Notes: generated by a model not told the origin, from the sequence alone. DNA of 64,000 nt from Peribacillus simplex (GCF_001542915.1 NZ_LNNH01000012.1:603264-667263); one strand, 5' to 3'. Shown: positions 8,425 to 17,184, numbered from the stretch's first letter. Numbers and translations: made by a program.

Positions 8425-9843
8425 TTACAAGCTTTTATTAAATTTTGTTTTAGACAGGAGGATGGTTATCGAAAAGGATGCAATCAGAGAAATACTTACT
8501 GCTATTAAAAAGTTTATAACATCACCAGCTTGGACAGTAACAAAACCAATAATACCAGCCGGTCCGGGGGCTACATTTGTGATATGGGCAAAAGCTGCAT
8601 AAGCACATCCTAATGCAGAACCTATCATTGCTGCGTAGAAAGGGTATTTCAATTTAAGATTCACACCAAACATCGCCGGTTCTGTAATCCCTAACAAAGC
8701 TGATATACCTGAAGATACTGCTATACTTTTCAGTTTTTTATCCTTTGAAAGCAGCATGGCTGCAAATGTTGCTCCTCCTTGAGCGACGTTGTTACTGGCT
8801 ACAAGGGCAAGCAAGAATGAACCACCTCCTGCAATCAGCTGGATATCAACAGGGAGAAGACTGTGATGCATACCTGTCAATGTTAGCGGTGCCATGATAA
8901 ATCCAAAAATAGCACCTCCAAACATGCCTAATGTATCATAGATCCAAACCAACCCATCAGCCAATAAGTCTCCTGCCGACCTCATGATTCCGCCTACGAC
9001 CGTAAAGGTAAGAAAGCTTGTAATAAAAACAGCCAATAAAGGTGTCAATAAGTTATCTAGAGCGGATGGAATGATTTTACGTAAATTCTTCTCGATCCAT
9101 GCCAAAATGAATGACGCGGCCAGGACCGGGAATACGGTTCCCTGATATCCTACCTTTTCAATGGTTAAGCCAAAAACATTCCAGACCGGTACAGTATTTT
9201 TAAGAACCGCCTCGCCATATCCATAAGCATTCAACAAATCGGGATGTACCATTATCATCCCAATAACTGCACCTAAATAAGGATTCCCCCCAAACATTCT
9301 CGTAGCTGAAAAACCGATTAAGATCGGCAGGAAAACAAAAGCAGCATTGGCAAAAATATTGATCATGTTGGCAAAGTCGGTCATTTGCGGGTAAATGTCC
9401 ATTAAGGATTTACCGTCAAAGAATAATCCCTTAGAGGTTAACACATTGTTTATTCCCATCAGAAGACCAGCCGCTACAAGGGCAGGGATGATTGGAACGA
9501 ATATATCTGACAGAAGTTTCACAAGCTTTTGAAGCGGATTCATTTTTTTGTCTGCTTCTTTTTTAACCTCTGCTTTAGTCGATTCGGTAATATTAGCTAA
9601 TTTAATTAGTGAATTATAAACCTCATTTACTGTTCCGGCACCTATTATAATTTGATATTGGCCAGAATTACTGAATTGGCCTTTTACTAATTCGACATGT
9701 AATAAATCTTCCGAATTTACGACTGATTCGTCTTTTAAAACTAAACGTAGCCGAGTTGCGCAATGCGCCGCGCTCAGTATATTTTCAGAACCGCCGATAA
9801 TATCCAATATTTGTTGAGCATTTTCTTCTATTTTGTTGTTCAC
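8425..9843 (-). CDS. sacP: Sucrose-type PTS transporter, EIIBC (472 aa)
   Basis: Imports a disaccharide and phosphorylates it during transport. The EIIB domain is first, with the phospho-cysteine in AAHCATRLRL (residue 28 from the chosen start). Then comes a linker and the EIIC domain with about ten membrane helices, including the GITEPAMFGVN motif. No EIIA domain is fused, so a shared glucose-type EIIA is needed. A TTG at 9852 overlaps the stop of the preceding glucosidase, but GGGGAGG lies only one base before it; the GTG at 9843 has proper spacing and is preferred. Sucrose is inferred from the neighbouring GH32 and fructokinase; the GH13 gene suggests that isomaltulose-type glucosides could also be used. 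Confidence 0.9.
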   Translation of the reverse strand: MNNKIEENAQQILDIIGGSENILSAAHCATRLRLVLKDESVVNSEDLLHVELVKGQFSNSGQYQIIIGAGTVNEVYNSLIKLANITESTKAEVKKEADKKMNPLQKLVKLLSDIFVPIIPALVAAGLLMGINNVLTSKGLFFDGKSLMDIYPQMTDFANMINIFANAAFVFLPILIGFSATRMFGGNPYLGAVIGMIMVHPDLLNAYGYGEAVLKNTVPVWNVFGLTIEKVGYQGTVFPVLAASFILAWIEKNLRKIIPSALDNLLTPLLAVFITSFLTFTVVGGIMRSAGDLLADGLVWIYDTLGMFGGAIFGFIMAPLTLTGMHHSLLPVDIQLIAGGGSFLLALVASNNVAQGGATFAAMLLSKDKKLKSIAVSSGISALLGITEPAMFGVNLKLKYPFYAAMIGSALGCAYAAFAHITNVAPGPAGIIGFVTVQAGDVINFLIAVSISLIASFSITILLSKTKFNKSL

Positions 9844-9848
9844 TTTCT

Positions 9849-11501
9849 TCAAGCCTCCCCTTCACTTATTTCATAGATAATTGCCTCATACGGCCGTAAC
9901 TTTATATTCTTGATATCTGAACCAGAGTCAATATAATTACTTATTAATATTTCTACTTCTGAATGATGAGTAATCGGATAGCAAAACTCTTTTTCATGCT
10001 CATAAAAGTTACAAACAATTAAGAGCTTCTTATTCTTTAAAATCCGTTCATACGCATAAATACTTTTATCCTCGGAATCAAGAAGCTTATAAGATCCATA
10101 CACAAGCGTATTATTGTGCTTCCTCAGCTTAATTAGTTGTTGATAGTGAAAGAAGATGGAATTTGAATCATTTAGGGCGTTTTCAACATTAATAGAAGTG
10201 TAATTAGGATTGACTTTCATCCATGGTTTACCTTCGGAAAAACCTGCATGCTTGTCATCAGACCACTGCATCGGGGTCCTGGCATTGTCTCTTGCTTTCA
10301 TATAAAACGATTTCATTATTTCTTCTTCATTAAAACCTGCAGCCATTCGTTCTTTATAGATATTTTGAGTTTCAATGTCAATATAATCTTCAATGGAGGT
10401 AAAAGCTGCATTAGTCATGCCAATTTCCTCACCTTGATAAATATACGGAGTACCTTTCATACCGTGTAAAAGCGTTGCCAACATTTTTGCTGACTCTACC
10501 CTATATTCACGGTCATTCCCCCATCTGGAGACAATCCGCGGTAAGTCATGATTATTCCAAAATAGGCTATTCCACCCCTCTTGATCAAGAGCGTATTGCC
10601 ATTTACTTAACACGTTTTTTAACTCTACTAATTCCAACTTCCTTAAATCCCATCTTTGTTTCCCTGGTACCTTATCTAATTGCATATGTTCAAATTGAAA
10701 GACCATATTTAATTCTTTTCTTTTAGGATCAGAGTATAATTTAGCATTCTCCGTTGTGACTCCCCATGTTTCCCCGACTGTGAGTAAATCATGGTTTCCG
10801 AAAGTATTTCTATACATGTCTTGCAAATAATCATGTAATTTGGAACCGTTTTCTTTTATTAGATGATCAGGGTCTTTCCCGATTAAATCGATTACATCCA
10901 TGCGGAAGCCACTTATGCCTTTATCTATCCAGAAATTCATCATGTCCCATATACTATTTCTCATTTCTGCATTCTCCCAATTCAAATCAGGTTGCTGTTT
11001 GCTATAGAAATGTAAATAATACTGGTTTGTATTTTCATCATATTCCCAAGCTGATCCACCAAAATTGGATTTTAGTTCATTTGGCTCCTGACCATTCACC
11101 GGATCGCGCCAAATGTAGTAATCTCTATTTGGATTATCTTTCGATTTTTTCGCTTCAACGAACCAAGGATGCTGATCTGAAGTGTGGTTCACTACTAGAT
11201 CCATAATGATTTTTATACCTCTTTTTTCACTTTCCAGTAGCAATTCATTCATATTTTGCATCGTGCCGAATTCAGATAAAATGCAATAGTAATCACTAAT
11301 ATCGTAACCATTATCTACATTGGGAGATTCATAAACGGGGCTCAGCCAAATAACATCGATCCCCAATTTTTCCAAATAATCTAATTTGAGTATGATCCCT
11401 TCTATATCGCCAATTCCGTCACCGTTACTATCATAAAAGCTTCGAGGATAGATTTGATAAATGACATTTTTATGCCACCACTTTTGTTGATTTTCTTTCA
11501 C
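9849..11501 (-). CDS. Alpha-glucosidase GH13_31, alpha-1,6 type (550 aa)
   Basis: Cytoplasmic exo-acting glucosidase of the oligo-1,6-glucosidase/dextran glucosidase group. (beta/alpha)8-barrel motifs: DLVVNH at 101-106, GFRMDV with nucleophile D202, GET with acid/base E244, and NNHD ending at D319. V203 after the nucleophile is the residue associated with alpha-1,6 preference in this subfamily (alanine or threonine goes with alpha-1,4). GTG start with AAGGGGAG 7 bases upstream. It is the first gene of the leftward operon and overlaps or abuts the EIIBC gene. No signal peptide. It could act on isomaltose or on panose-type oligomers; sucrose itself is less likely. Confidence 0.9.
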   Translation of the reverse strand: MKENQQKWWHKNVIYQIYPRSFYDSNGDGIGDIEGIILKLDYLEKLGIDVIWLSPVYESPNVDNGYDISDYYCILSEFGTMQNMNELLLESEKRGIKIIMDLVVNHTSDQHPWFVEAKKSKDNPNRDYYIWRDPVNGQEPNELKSNFGGSAWEYDENTNQYYLHFYSKQQPDLNWENAEMRNSIWDMMNFWIDKGISGFRMDVIDLIGKDPDHLIKENGSKLHDYLQDMYRNTFGNHDLLTVGETWGVTTENAKLYSDPKRKELNMVFQFEHMQLDKVPGKQRWDLRKLELVELKNVLSKWQYALDQEGWNSLFWNNHDLPRIVSRWGNDREYRVESAKMLATLLHGMKGTPYIYQGEEIGMTNAAFTSIEDYIDIETQNIYKERMAAGFNEEEIMKSFYMKARDNARTPMQWSDDKHAGFSEGKPWMKVNPNYTSINVENALNDSNSIFFHYQQLIKLRKHNNTLVYGSYKLLDSEDKSIYAYERILKNKKLLIVCNFYEHEKEFCYPITHHSEVEILISNYIDSGSDIKNIKLRPYEAIIYEISEGEA

Positions 11502-11515
11502 TTTTTTTCTCCCCT

Positions 11516-11552
11516 TTGTAATGCGCTTACATTTTAAGTATAATGATTATAC
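11516..11552. promoter_or_regulatory. Divergent control region of the sucrose-type operon and its AraC gene
   Basis: On the plus strand TTGTAA (11516-11521), 17 bases, then TATAAT (11539-11544) makes a good promoter for the AraC gene. TGTAATGCGCTTACA (11517-11531) is an inverted repeat that resembles a catabolite (CcpA) box with mismatches and overlaps the -35. GTATAATGATTATAC (11538-11552) is a palindrome giving a -10 on both strands. Assignment of binding proteins is inference. Confidence 0.5.
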
Positions 11553-11614
11553 ATAATTACTTCTTGCACTTTTTTCAAAAGAAATAACACTATTTTCACT
11601 TTAGGGGATGTAAT

Positions 11615-12493
11615 ATGAAAAAGTCAGCTTTAAAAGAAAACTCCGCTCATGGTACTGCATCATTTCCCTTGCATATATACAGTAAGGTCAGAGAACGGGA
11701 TTATCATGTAGGCTATCATTGGCATGAGGAATTGGAATTTATCTTTGTTGAGGAAGGTGTTATTGAAGTTACGGTAAATTCGGATATGGTAGAGGTTGTG
11801 AAGGGACAGTTTATTTTCATTAATTCCGGTGACTTGCACCAAATTACGTCAACCGGTCCCTCGATTCATCATGCTATCGTATTTCATCCGCAAATATTGA
11901 ATTTTGACTATCCGGATACCAGCCAAAATTCCATTATCACACCTATAACTAAGGGGTATTTACGGTTCCCTTCTTCCACTCAAATTGACGGGCCGTTAAC
12001 GAAATATATCGTTGATAAGTTAATAGCCATTATTAAAACTAATCACATTGCAATGGAATTATCTGCATTAAGTATTAAAATCATGTTACTGGAAATTATT
12101 TTAGCGCTTTTTGAGCGAAAGCTTTTTTGGGAATTACAAACAAACGTAAAAGAAAAACAGGAAAACATAAAAAAAGTAATCACCTATATCCAGGATCATT
12201 ACGATAAAAAAATATTGCTTGAAGACTTAGCCTCACTATTAAATATGAATAAAAATTATTTTTCAAAATATTTTCATCAGGCAATCGGTAAAACGCCCAT
12301 AACGTATATAAATGAATATCGATGTGAAAAAGCGGCCGAGTTGCTAAAAAGCAGTGATTTAAAAGTCTTGGATATTTCTTTTATGGTCGGTTTTGAGAAT
12401 TTCAGTTATTTCATTAGGAGATTTAAAGAGCATAAGCGTTATTCCCCCATTCAATACAGAAAGAAATTTAATATGAGGGGTATTTCAAATTAG
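11615..12493 (+). CDS. AraC-family regulator with N-terminal cupin domain (292 aa)
   Basis: Transcription factor that probably senses a sugar and activates the divergent operon starting at 11501. N-terminal cupin: YHWHEELEFIFVEEGV near residues 31-46, then VKGQFIFINSGDLHQI. C-terminal double helix-turn-helix of AraC type: LLEDLASLLNMNKNYFSKYFHQAIGKTP and then DISFMVGFENFSYFIRRFKEHKRYSPIQYR. AGGGGATG lies just upstream of the ATG. Divergent placement, 113 bases from the glucosidase start, makes it the obvious local regulator. It takes the place of the SacT-type antiterminator found with sacPA in B. subtilis. Confidence 0.9.
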   Translation: MKKSALKENSAHGTASFPLHIYSKVRERDYHVGYHWHEELEFIFVEEGVIEVTVNSDMVEVVKGQFIFINSGDLHQITSTGPSIHHAIVFHPQILNFDYPDTSQNSIITPITKGYLRFPSSTQIDGPLTKYIVDKLIAIIKTNHIAMELSALSIKIMLLEIILALFERKLFWELQTNVKEKQENIKKVITYIQDHYDKKILLEDLASLLNMNKNYFSKYFHQAIGKTPITYINEYRCEKAAELLKSSDLKVLDISFMVGFENFSYFIRRFKEHKRYSPIQYRKKFNMRGISN

Positions 12494-12829
12494 CCCAAGA
12501 TGCAGATGAAGCTTGCCTGATGTTTTAAAAGTTGTCATGATCTAAGCATTGAAGAGCATCATACAGACAAGGCTGGTTACCCAGGCCCGATCTTGAATTG
12601 AACCCATATGGGAAATTGGGTTCTTATTCAAGGAAAACCGTTTAGCTACCTTTTTGTGGTATAAGAAAAAATGTATTCTGACGAGGTCTATTTATGAATA
12701 TATAATTATTGTGTCTCCGTTCACGAACCCCGTATTTTGTATATTTTTATTAACGGGTTAATCATCGTAATTACCCTAGATATTTTACGCAAAGAAATGA
12801 CCTTCTTTTTCAAGTGATGAATCAATAAA
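12494..12829. other. Gap after the AraC gene
   Basis: Holds a hairpin at 12600-12623. No gene-like frame is seen. Confidence 0.4.
12600..12623 (+). terminator. Possible terminator of the AraC gene
   Basis: GAACCCA pairs with TGGGTTC, followed by TTATTC. It lies about 107 bases after the stop. The U-tract is weak. Confidence 0.4.
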
Positions 12830-12859
12830 AGAGAACCGATGTCGATCTATCAGTTCTCT
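12830..12859 (-). terminator. Terminator after the 41-residue gene
   Basis: AGAGAACCGAT pairs with ATCAGTTCTCT with one mismatch. The minus strand continues TTTTATT. Confidence 0.5.
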
Positions 12860-12931
12860 AGAAAAAAATTCTATATGAGATGCAATTTTTTGGTTCAAAA
12901 AAGCAGTCGCTACTGAAGCCTCCCAATATGC

Positions 12932-13057
12932 TTACTTTTCCTTATTGTCTTGGTTATTCTTTTCTGAATTTCGTCTCTGATTTGCTTTCGTCTCGGCATT
13001 CACATGGTTTGCATCATTTGGTTTATTTTTTTTGGAACCTCTTGCAGCATTGCTCAT
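12932..13057 (-). CDS. Small hydrophilic protein (41 aa), function unknown
   Basis: An ATG at 13057 is preceded by GGGAGGTG with 7-base spacing, one of the best ribosome sites in the window. The frame runs 41 codons to a TAA, and a terminator hairpin follows about 70 bases later. The product begins MSNAARGSKKNKPNDANHVN and is rich in Asn, Lys, Glu and Gln, with no hydrophobic segment. Its composition and size recall minor small acid-soluble spore proteins, but I see no diagnostic motif. It stands alone between the AraC gene and the glucosaminidase gene. Confidence 0.7.
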   Translation of the reverse strand: MSNAARGSKKNKPNDANHVNAETKANQRRNSEKNNQDNKEK

Positions 13058-13230
13058 ACTGATTCACCTCCCGCGGCAGCTTATTTACGTATATTAGCAT
13101 ACTCCTGCCTCCAAATTTTATACCCTCACCATCGATGTGGCACATCGCTAACTAGCATACAAGGGACGGACAGGTTTGTTCCGGATGAAGTCCCACGCAC
13201 CAGTAAGTCCTCCCCTGGCATTTGAAAAAA

Positions 13231-13256
13231 GATCGACCAGTAATTTTTTAATGGTC
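13231..13256 (-). terminator. Probable terminator of the glucosaminidase gene
   Basis: GACCA and TGGTC arms lie around an AT-rich loop, with GATCTTTTTTC following on the minus strand, about 83 bases past the stop at 13339. Confidence 0.4.
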
Positions 13257-13338
13257 ACCCCGCCCCTTCAGATACCGACAAAAACGCTTTTTGATTTTTC
13301 GCGTTACAGATTTACCTATCACTACATACGCTTACACA

Positions 13339-14223
13339 TTAACCATATTTAAGATGCGCTTCACTATCCATCACTTGTAATTGATACTGCCTAATCAATT
13401 CTATTAATAACTCACTATATATTTTCTTTCCGGCTTCATTTTCTTTTGTACTATACCCCGCTTCCTGAAGAGCTGTTGCCTGCTCGATATACGTTTTAGA
13501 AGAAAATAAACCATGCTTTTCATATCGGGGATTTTCTGTTAAAAAGACTGAATGATCCTTGAGTGAATCGGAAACCGTATCATACACTCTAAAATCCGCT
13601 TGAATTTCCTCATCAAGAAATTCACTCGTCCTAATATTGGCCGACTCTCCATCCCAGTTATAACTTTTTATCCCGAAGATATTGTTATACTTCACTGACA
13701 AATCCGATTTTCCCCAACCTGATTCTAAAATAGCTTGTGCAATTGTAATAGAAGGCAAAATGCCATACTCTTTATAATTTTCTATGGCTCCCTCCTTTAA
13801 GCTTGAAATGAAATTCATTTGCACGCTATCTTCTTTTTTCATTGAAAAATCAATCACAGCATCTAAATGCTTCAAATAAGCTTTAACTTCCTTTTTTTGT
13901 TTTGCATCATAACCCAGTGCTTCATACACTTCATCCATTTCCTTCAATCGGTATTGGTTCTTCCTCTTCTCCATGAATAGGTTTGTCGTCTTTTCTAATT
14001 CGGCCGTTGACATTGCGTCTATTCCATATTCCACACTTGCAATGGCAGCTACCTCTTTCCAATCCACTTGTATTTTCCCGACACTTGTTTCATCTACCAC
14101 TTTTTGAATTTCCATCATTTTTTCTGTAGAAACCGAGTTTATGTCAAAATGTTTTGTTACTTTCAGAGCTGCTATCAATATTAAAGTAAAAATAATAATT
14201 TTCCCTACTCTCGCTCTTCTCAC
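13339..14223 (-). CDS. Membrane-anchored endo-beta-N-acetylglucosaminidase, GH73 (294 aa)
   Basis: Peptidoglycan hydrolase acting outside the membrane. A single N-terminal hydrophobic segment (KIIIFTLILIAALKV, residues 8-22) without a lipobox anchors it. The GH73/FlgJ-like domain spans about residues 140-285: PSITIAQAILESGWGKSDLS carries the catalytic Glu (E of ILESGWG). NNIFGIK and YDTVSDSLKDHSVFL follow, as in LytG and related enzymes. The GTG start at 14223 has GGGGG close upstream. The middle, residues 30-135, is helical and unrecognised. It is a single-gene unit, with the IS1182-type remnant next upstream. Confidence 0.88.
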   Translation of the reverse strand: MRRARVGKIIIFTLILIAALKVTKHFDINSVSTEKMMEIQKVVDETSVGKIQVDWKEVAAIASVEYGIDAMSTAELEKTTNLFMEKRKNQYRLKEMDEVYEALGYDAKQKKEVKAYLKHLDAVIDFSMKKEDSVQMNFISSLKEGAIENYKEYGILPSITIAQAILESGWGKSDLSVKYNNIFGIKSYNWDGESANIRTSEFLDEEIQADFRVYDTVSDSLKDHSVFLTENPRYEKHGLFSSKTYIEQATALQEAGYSTKENEAGKKIYSELLIELIRQYQLQVMDSEAHLKYG

Positions 14224-14337
14224 AGTTCCCCCACCCTTTCATTCCTTTATTTCGATCGTCGGATTTAATAAATAAATGACATTTCATTTATGATGTATAT
14301 AGTACCTCCGATATGTCACAGAATTATGACAAAAAAA

Positions 14338-14352
14338 AAGCATCACCAATGT
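14338..14352. repeat. 15-base direct repeat, left copy (target duplication)
   Basis: AAGCATCACCAATGT is identical to 15078-15092 and flanks the IS remnant exactly. On this side it is preceded by a run of nine A, the displaced U-tract of the histidine-kinase terminator on the minus strand. Confidence 0.8.
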
Positions 14353-14360
14353 TGACGAGC

Positions 14361-14680
14361 TTTCCACTCCAGGCACTCGCTTTCCGCGGGCGGTCGGGAA
14401 GCCTCCTCGGCGCATTACGCCTACGGTGTCTCCCCTAGACGCGCTTTTCCCGCAGGAGTCTCGTACCTTCCGTTCCAATCAACTTTGTTTTACCTTTAGA
14501 TGGAACACTTTTACCTCGAGTCATTTTTGTTTTAAAATAGGAGGATTAAAACTTGAGGTGATGAGGATGCCTTCTAAACATAATTCTGTTCAGCAAGATC
14601 AACTTGAAATGATTACGTTAGATCAATTGGTGCCACCGAACTATTTGGTTGGAAAAATATAGGCTGCCATTGACTTCACG
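14361..14680 (+). repeat. Long repeat shared with 63665-64000
   Basis: About 320 bases of near-identical sequence: a GC-rich leader with internal complementary segments, then the ribosome site TTGAGGTG and the transposase start. Differences are scattered substitutions and a small indel in the leader. Confidence 0.9.
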
Positions 14681-14990
14681 TCCGCTATTAACCTACTCAA
14701 TAACGAATAAAGGTGGCTATCGTGAGTACAAATCGCCCCAACACACCTGTGCAACCTGCTCATCTTTATCACGATGTACAAACAGCAAAATTCATCAAGG
14801 ACACGGCATATCTGGCAAACACATGTGGAAGGTCTGATCATCTGCGTCATCATCAAGATGTAAAACCTGTCTATGCGAAAATTGTCGATGCAGGCGATGC
14901 TTACTTTCGCTTCCATGAATGTAAAAAAGATTACCAATTGGACATGGCAAGGTCCAAAACTTTCCTAACAAAGGGGGCTAGTAGAGCCCT
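14568..14990 (+). pseudogene. IS1182-type transposase remnant
   Basis: The start MPSKHNSVQQDQLEMITLDQ matches the intact start at 63868, but ATGGAG has become ATATAG, giving a stop after about 30 codons. The frame then jumps by deletion to a late cysteine-bearing region (GGYREYKSPQHTCATCSS, with CTNSKIHQ) that in complete transposases lies hundreds of residues downstream. Further shifts follow. Not functional. Confidence 0.85.
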
Positions 14991-15031
14991 GATCTCTAAA
15001 ATCCAGCGAACATTCGAAGATAATTTAAAAA

Positions 15032-15060
15032 GGGGTTCGGAATTTTTAATTCCGAACCCC
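15032..15060. terminator. Perfect 13-bp hairpin at the right end of the IS remnant
   Basis: GGGGTTCGGAATT pairs perfectly with AATTCCGAACCCC around a 3-base loop. On the minus strand it is followed by TTTTTAAATT, so it can terminate transcripts leaving the histidine-kinase gene, whose own terminator lost its U-tract to the insertion. Confidence 0.8.
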
Positions 15061-15077
15061 CTCTTGTCTACAAACTG

Positions 15078-15104
15078 AAGCATCACCAATGTGGTGATGC
15101 TTCA
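15078..15104 (-). terminator. Histidine-kinase terminator split by the IS; right copy of the 15-base repeat
   Basis: GAAGCATCACC and GGTGATGCTTC form the stem right after the kinase stop codon. Bases 15078-15092 repeat 14338-14352. Rejoining the two sides restores stem plus a run of nine U on the minus strand. Confidence 0.8.
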
Positions 15105-16493
15105 CTGTGTTTCAAACCAGATCGTAAAGTGAATGTTCTCTCCTTTTAAAGTTGCTTCGTATCTTACATCATTTTTTGCCAATATATTGGCCACTATTGC
15201 CAGGCCTAAACCCGTTCCGGAAATTTCTTTATTTCTCGATTCTTCTATAACATAAAAAGAATTCCATATATTTTGTAAATGTTCTTTTTTAACTATCGTT
15301 GTTTTATTTATTATTTCGAATTTCAAACTGCCGTCGGGTTCATTGTTCAAAGTTATGAAAATAAAAGCCTCTTCCCCATATTTAATCGCATTGGCAATGA
15401 GGTTTTTGAAGACGATATCCATTTGGCTTTTATCTGCTTTCACCATGCAATTCCCGGCTGAAGCCAAGTCCTCGCGCACTTCCATGCCTTTATTACTCAA
15501 TAAGATTTTATAGTGAACAATTAACTGTTGAAGAAACGCTCTTAAATCAAACGTTTCCGTGCTGATATCCAGTGCCTGCACTTTAGCAAGCAGAATTAAG
15601 TGGTCCACCATATCAGAAGTATTCTTCACCTGCTCTAGAATGACATTCGTATATGTACCATCATCTAAGCCATCCTTTATACCAACTGTATAGGCTTGTA
15701 TTAATGATAAAGGTGTCTTCACCTCATGGGATATGTTAGATACCAAGGAATTCAAATTTTGATTTTTCTGTTCCAATTGCAGATGGGCATTTTTCAAGCG
15801 ACAGCTCATATCATTGATAATGTGAGATAGATCTTCAATTTCATCACCTGACTTTATATGTACTTGTTTAAAGTCCAAATTGGCAATATCTTTCGCCACG
15901 CTTTTCAGCTTTTCCAATGGAGTAATGATTTTTTTGGAATAATAGGCAACCAACAATAACGTAATGATGGTCCCGAAAGCGATGGAGTAAAAATACAATT
16001 GATTGATAATTTTCATGGCATCGGAGTTATGGACGATAACTGCCCCGATTAAAACCAGATGTCCCTCCTGCTCATATAATAGTGTAAGCAAGCTGGATTT
16101 AATTTTCCCTTGGTTATAAAGCTGTTTGACTGGAATGCCCTCGCTTACTTTTTTTAATGTATCCTCGGACATCCAAAACTTGTTCAATGGAATTTTCTCT
16201 TTATATAGACTAAATTGCATCCGCTCATTCAAATCATCGATATTCCCTTTGTTTTCGATGACGACAATCGTGACATTGTTAATATTTTCAGTGGAACTTT
16301 TCATTTCCCTTATTTCACTGATACTCATTTCATTTATTTCATCATAAGTTGATGTAAGTTTTTGTTTCATCTTATACAAATAATAATCAGATAGAAAATA
16401 GTTGTTCAATAAATAGGAAGCACCGAAAACGATAACCATTATGATGCTGACCATCGATAATAGCTTAATGCTTATTTTATTGCTCTTTATCAT
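15102..16493 (-). CDS. Two-component sensor histidine kinase (463 aa)
   Basis: Membrane sensor kinase partnered with the response regulator just upstream. Helix 1 (LSMVSIIMVIVFGASYLL) and helix 2 (FYSIAFGTIITLLLVAYY, about residues 165-185) enclose an extracellular sensor of about 130 residues. A HAMP linker follows, then the phospho-acceptor motif SNISHEVKTPLSL, N-box FKNLIANAIKYG and G-box GTGLGLAIV. The ATG at 16493 (MIKSNKIS) overlaps the regulator's last codons; an upstream in-frame codon at 16541 lies inside that gene and is unlikely. Ligand and regulon are unknown. The downstream terminator is interrupted by an IS element. Confidence 0.92.
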   Translation of the reverse strand: MIKSNKISIKLLSMVSIIMVIVFGASYLLNNYFLSDYYLYKMKQKLTSTYDEINEMSISEIREMKSSTENINNVTIVVIENKGNIDDLNERMQFSLYKEKIPLNKFWMSEDTLKKVSEGIPVKQLYNQGKIKSSLLTLLYEQEGHLVLIGAVIVHNSDAMKIINQLYFYSIAFGTIITLLLVAYYSKKIITPLEKLKSVAKDIANLDFKQVHIKSGDEIEDLSHIINDMSCRLKNAHLQLEQKNQNLNSLVSNISHEVKTPLSLIQAYTVGIKDGLDDGTYTNVILEQVKNTSDMVDHLILLAKVQALDISTETFDLRAFLQQLIVHYKILLSNKGMEVREDLASAGNCMVKADKSQMDIVFKNLIANAIKYGEEAFIFITLNNEPDGSLKFEIINKTTIVKKEHLQNIWNSFYVIEESRNKEISGTGLGLAIVANILAKNDVRYEATLKGENIHFTIWFETQ

Positions 16494-17124
16494 GAAAGCT
16501 ATACCCCAATCCCCTATGCGTGAGGATATTATCGGCACCAATCTTGTCGCGCAATCTATTGATGTGAGTGTCGACTGTTCTTTCTTCGCCGATATAGCTC
16601 ATCCCCCATACCATTGATAACAACGTATCACGAGCCAAAATCTGACCTTTATTTTTATACAAAAATGTCAGCAACTCAAACTCTTTTTTGGAGAGCTTGA
16701 CCTCTTTACCATTTTTGTATACTTTCATTTTCAGGTAATCCATTTTTAAATCCCTGATTCTGACTGTTTTTTCCAAACCAAGCATTTTTTTGACTCTAAT
16801 GATCAAAATTCGCGGGTCAAATGGTTTACGTATATACTCATCGGCACCAATATCCAGAGCACGGAATTCATCATCATTGGATGATCTTGCTGTAAGCATC
16901 ACCACTTTCACCAAGCTCACTTTCTTTATTTCAGAACAGACTTCCATGCCGTTTAATTTTGGCATCATCCAATCCAGTACAACCAAATCGATTTTATGGG
17001 AAAAGAAGAGGCTCAGAGCCTCATCGCCATCGTATGCAACATACACATTGAATCCTTCCTTCTCAAAATAAGTCTTCAATATGTCTGTCAATCGTTTTTC
17101 ATCATCAGCTATCAAAATATTCAT
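16477..17124 (-). CDS. OmpR/PhoB-family response regulator (215 aa)
   Basis: Receiver domain (residues 1-115) with acidic pocket DDEK near 7-10, phospho-acceptor D in DLVVLDWMMPKLNG (D52), and KPF near 101. The winged-helix DNA-binding domain (about 125-212) has LSKKEFELLTFLYKN and GYSFHD. AAGGGGAG lies 8 bases before the ATG. It is co-transcribed with, and overlaps by 17 bases, the sensor kinase. Terminator hairpins on both sides isolate the pair, so targets may be elsewhere; the neighbouring GH5 lipoprotein is one candidate. Confidence 0.93.
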   Translation of the reverse strand: MNILIADDEKRLTDILKTYFEKEGFNVYVAYDGDEALSLFFSHKIDLVVLDWMMPKLNGMEVCSEIKKVSLVKVVMLTARSSNDDEFRALDIGADEYIRKPFDPRILIIRVKKMLGLEKTVRIRDLKMDYLKMKVYKNGKEVKLSKKEFELLTFLYKNKGQILARDTLLSMVWGMSYIGEERTVDTHINRLRDKIGADNILTHRGLGYSFHDKEQ

Positions 17125-17148
17125 TAAAAACTCCCCTTATACCATCAA

Positions 17149-17184
17149 AAAAGTGAAACCTTATCATTAAGACTTCACTTTTTT
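17149..17184. terminator. Bidirectional terminator
   Basis: AAAAAGTGAA pairs with TTCACTTTTT across the gap between the GH5 gene stop and the response-regulator start. U-tracts are present in both directions. It ends the GH5 transcript on the minus strand. Confidence 0.75.

Larger units (their letters stand above)
14353..15077 (+). mobile_element. Decayed IS1182-family element
   Basis: Begins with a GC-rich leader (CCACTCCAGGCACTCGC from 14364) shared with the element at the right end of the window. Transposase remnants follow, then a 13-bp hairpin, then the right end TTGTCTACAAACTG, whose reverse complement CAGTTTGTAGACAA matches the left end CAGACTGTAGACAA of the other copy. It is bounded by a 15-base direct repeat. 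The left terminal sequence of the intact copy is not present here, so this copy is shortened. Confidence 0.85.

Noticed and set aside
14364..14480. GC-rich repeat considered as a CRISPR or REP array
   Set aside because: Only one copy per element and no regular spacers.
14426..14662. GC-rich repeat with frames read as protein
   Set aside because: It is the untranslated leader of the IS1182-type element, present also at 63665; its frames are not conserved as protein.
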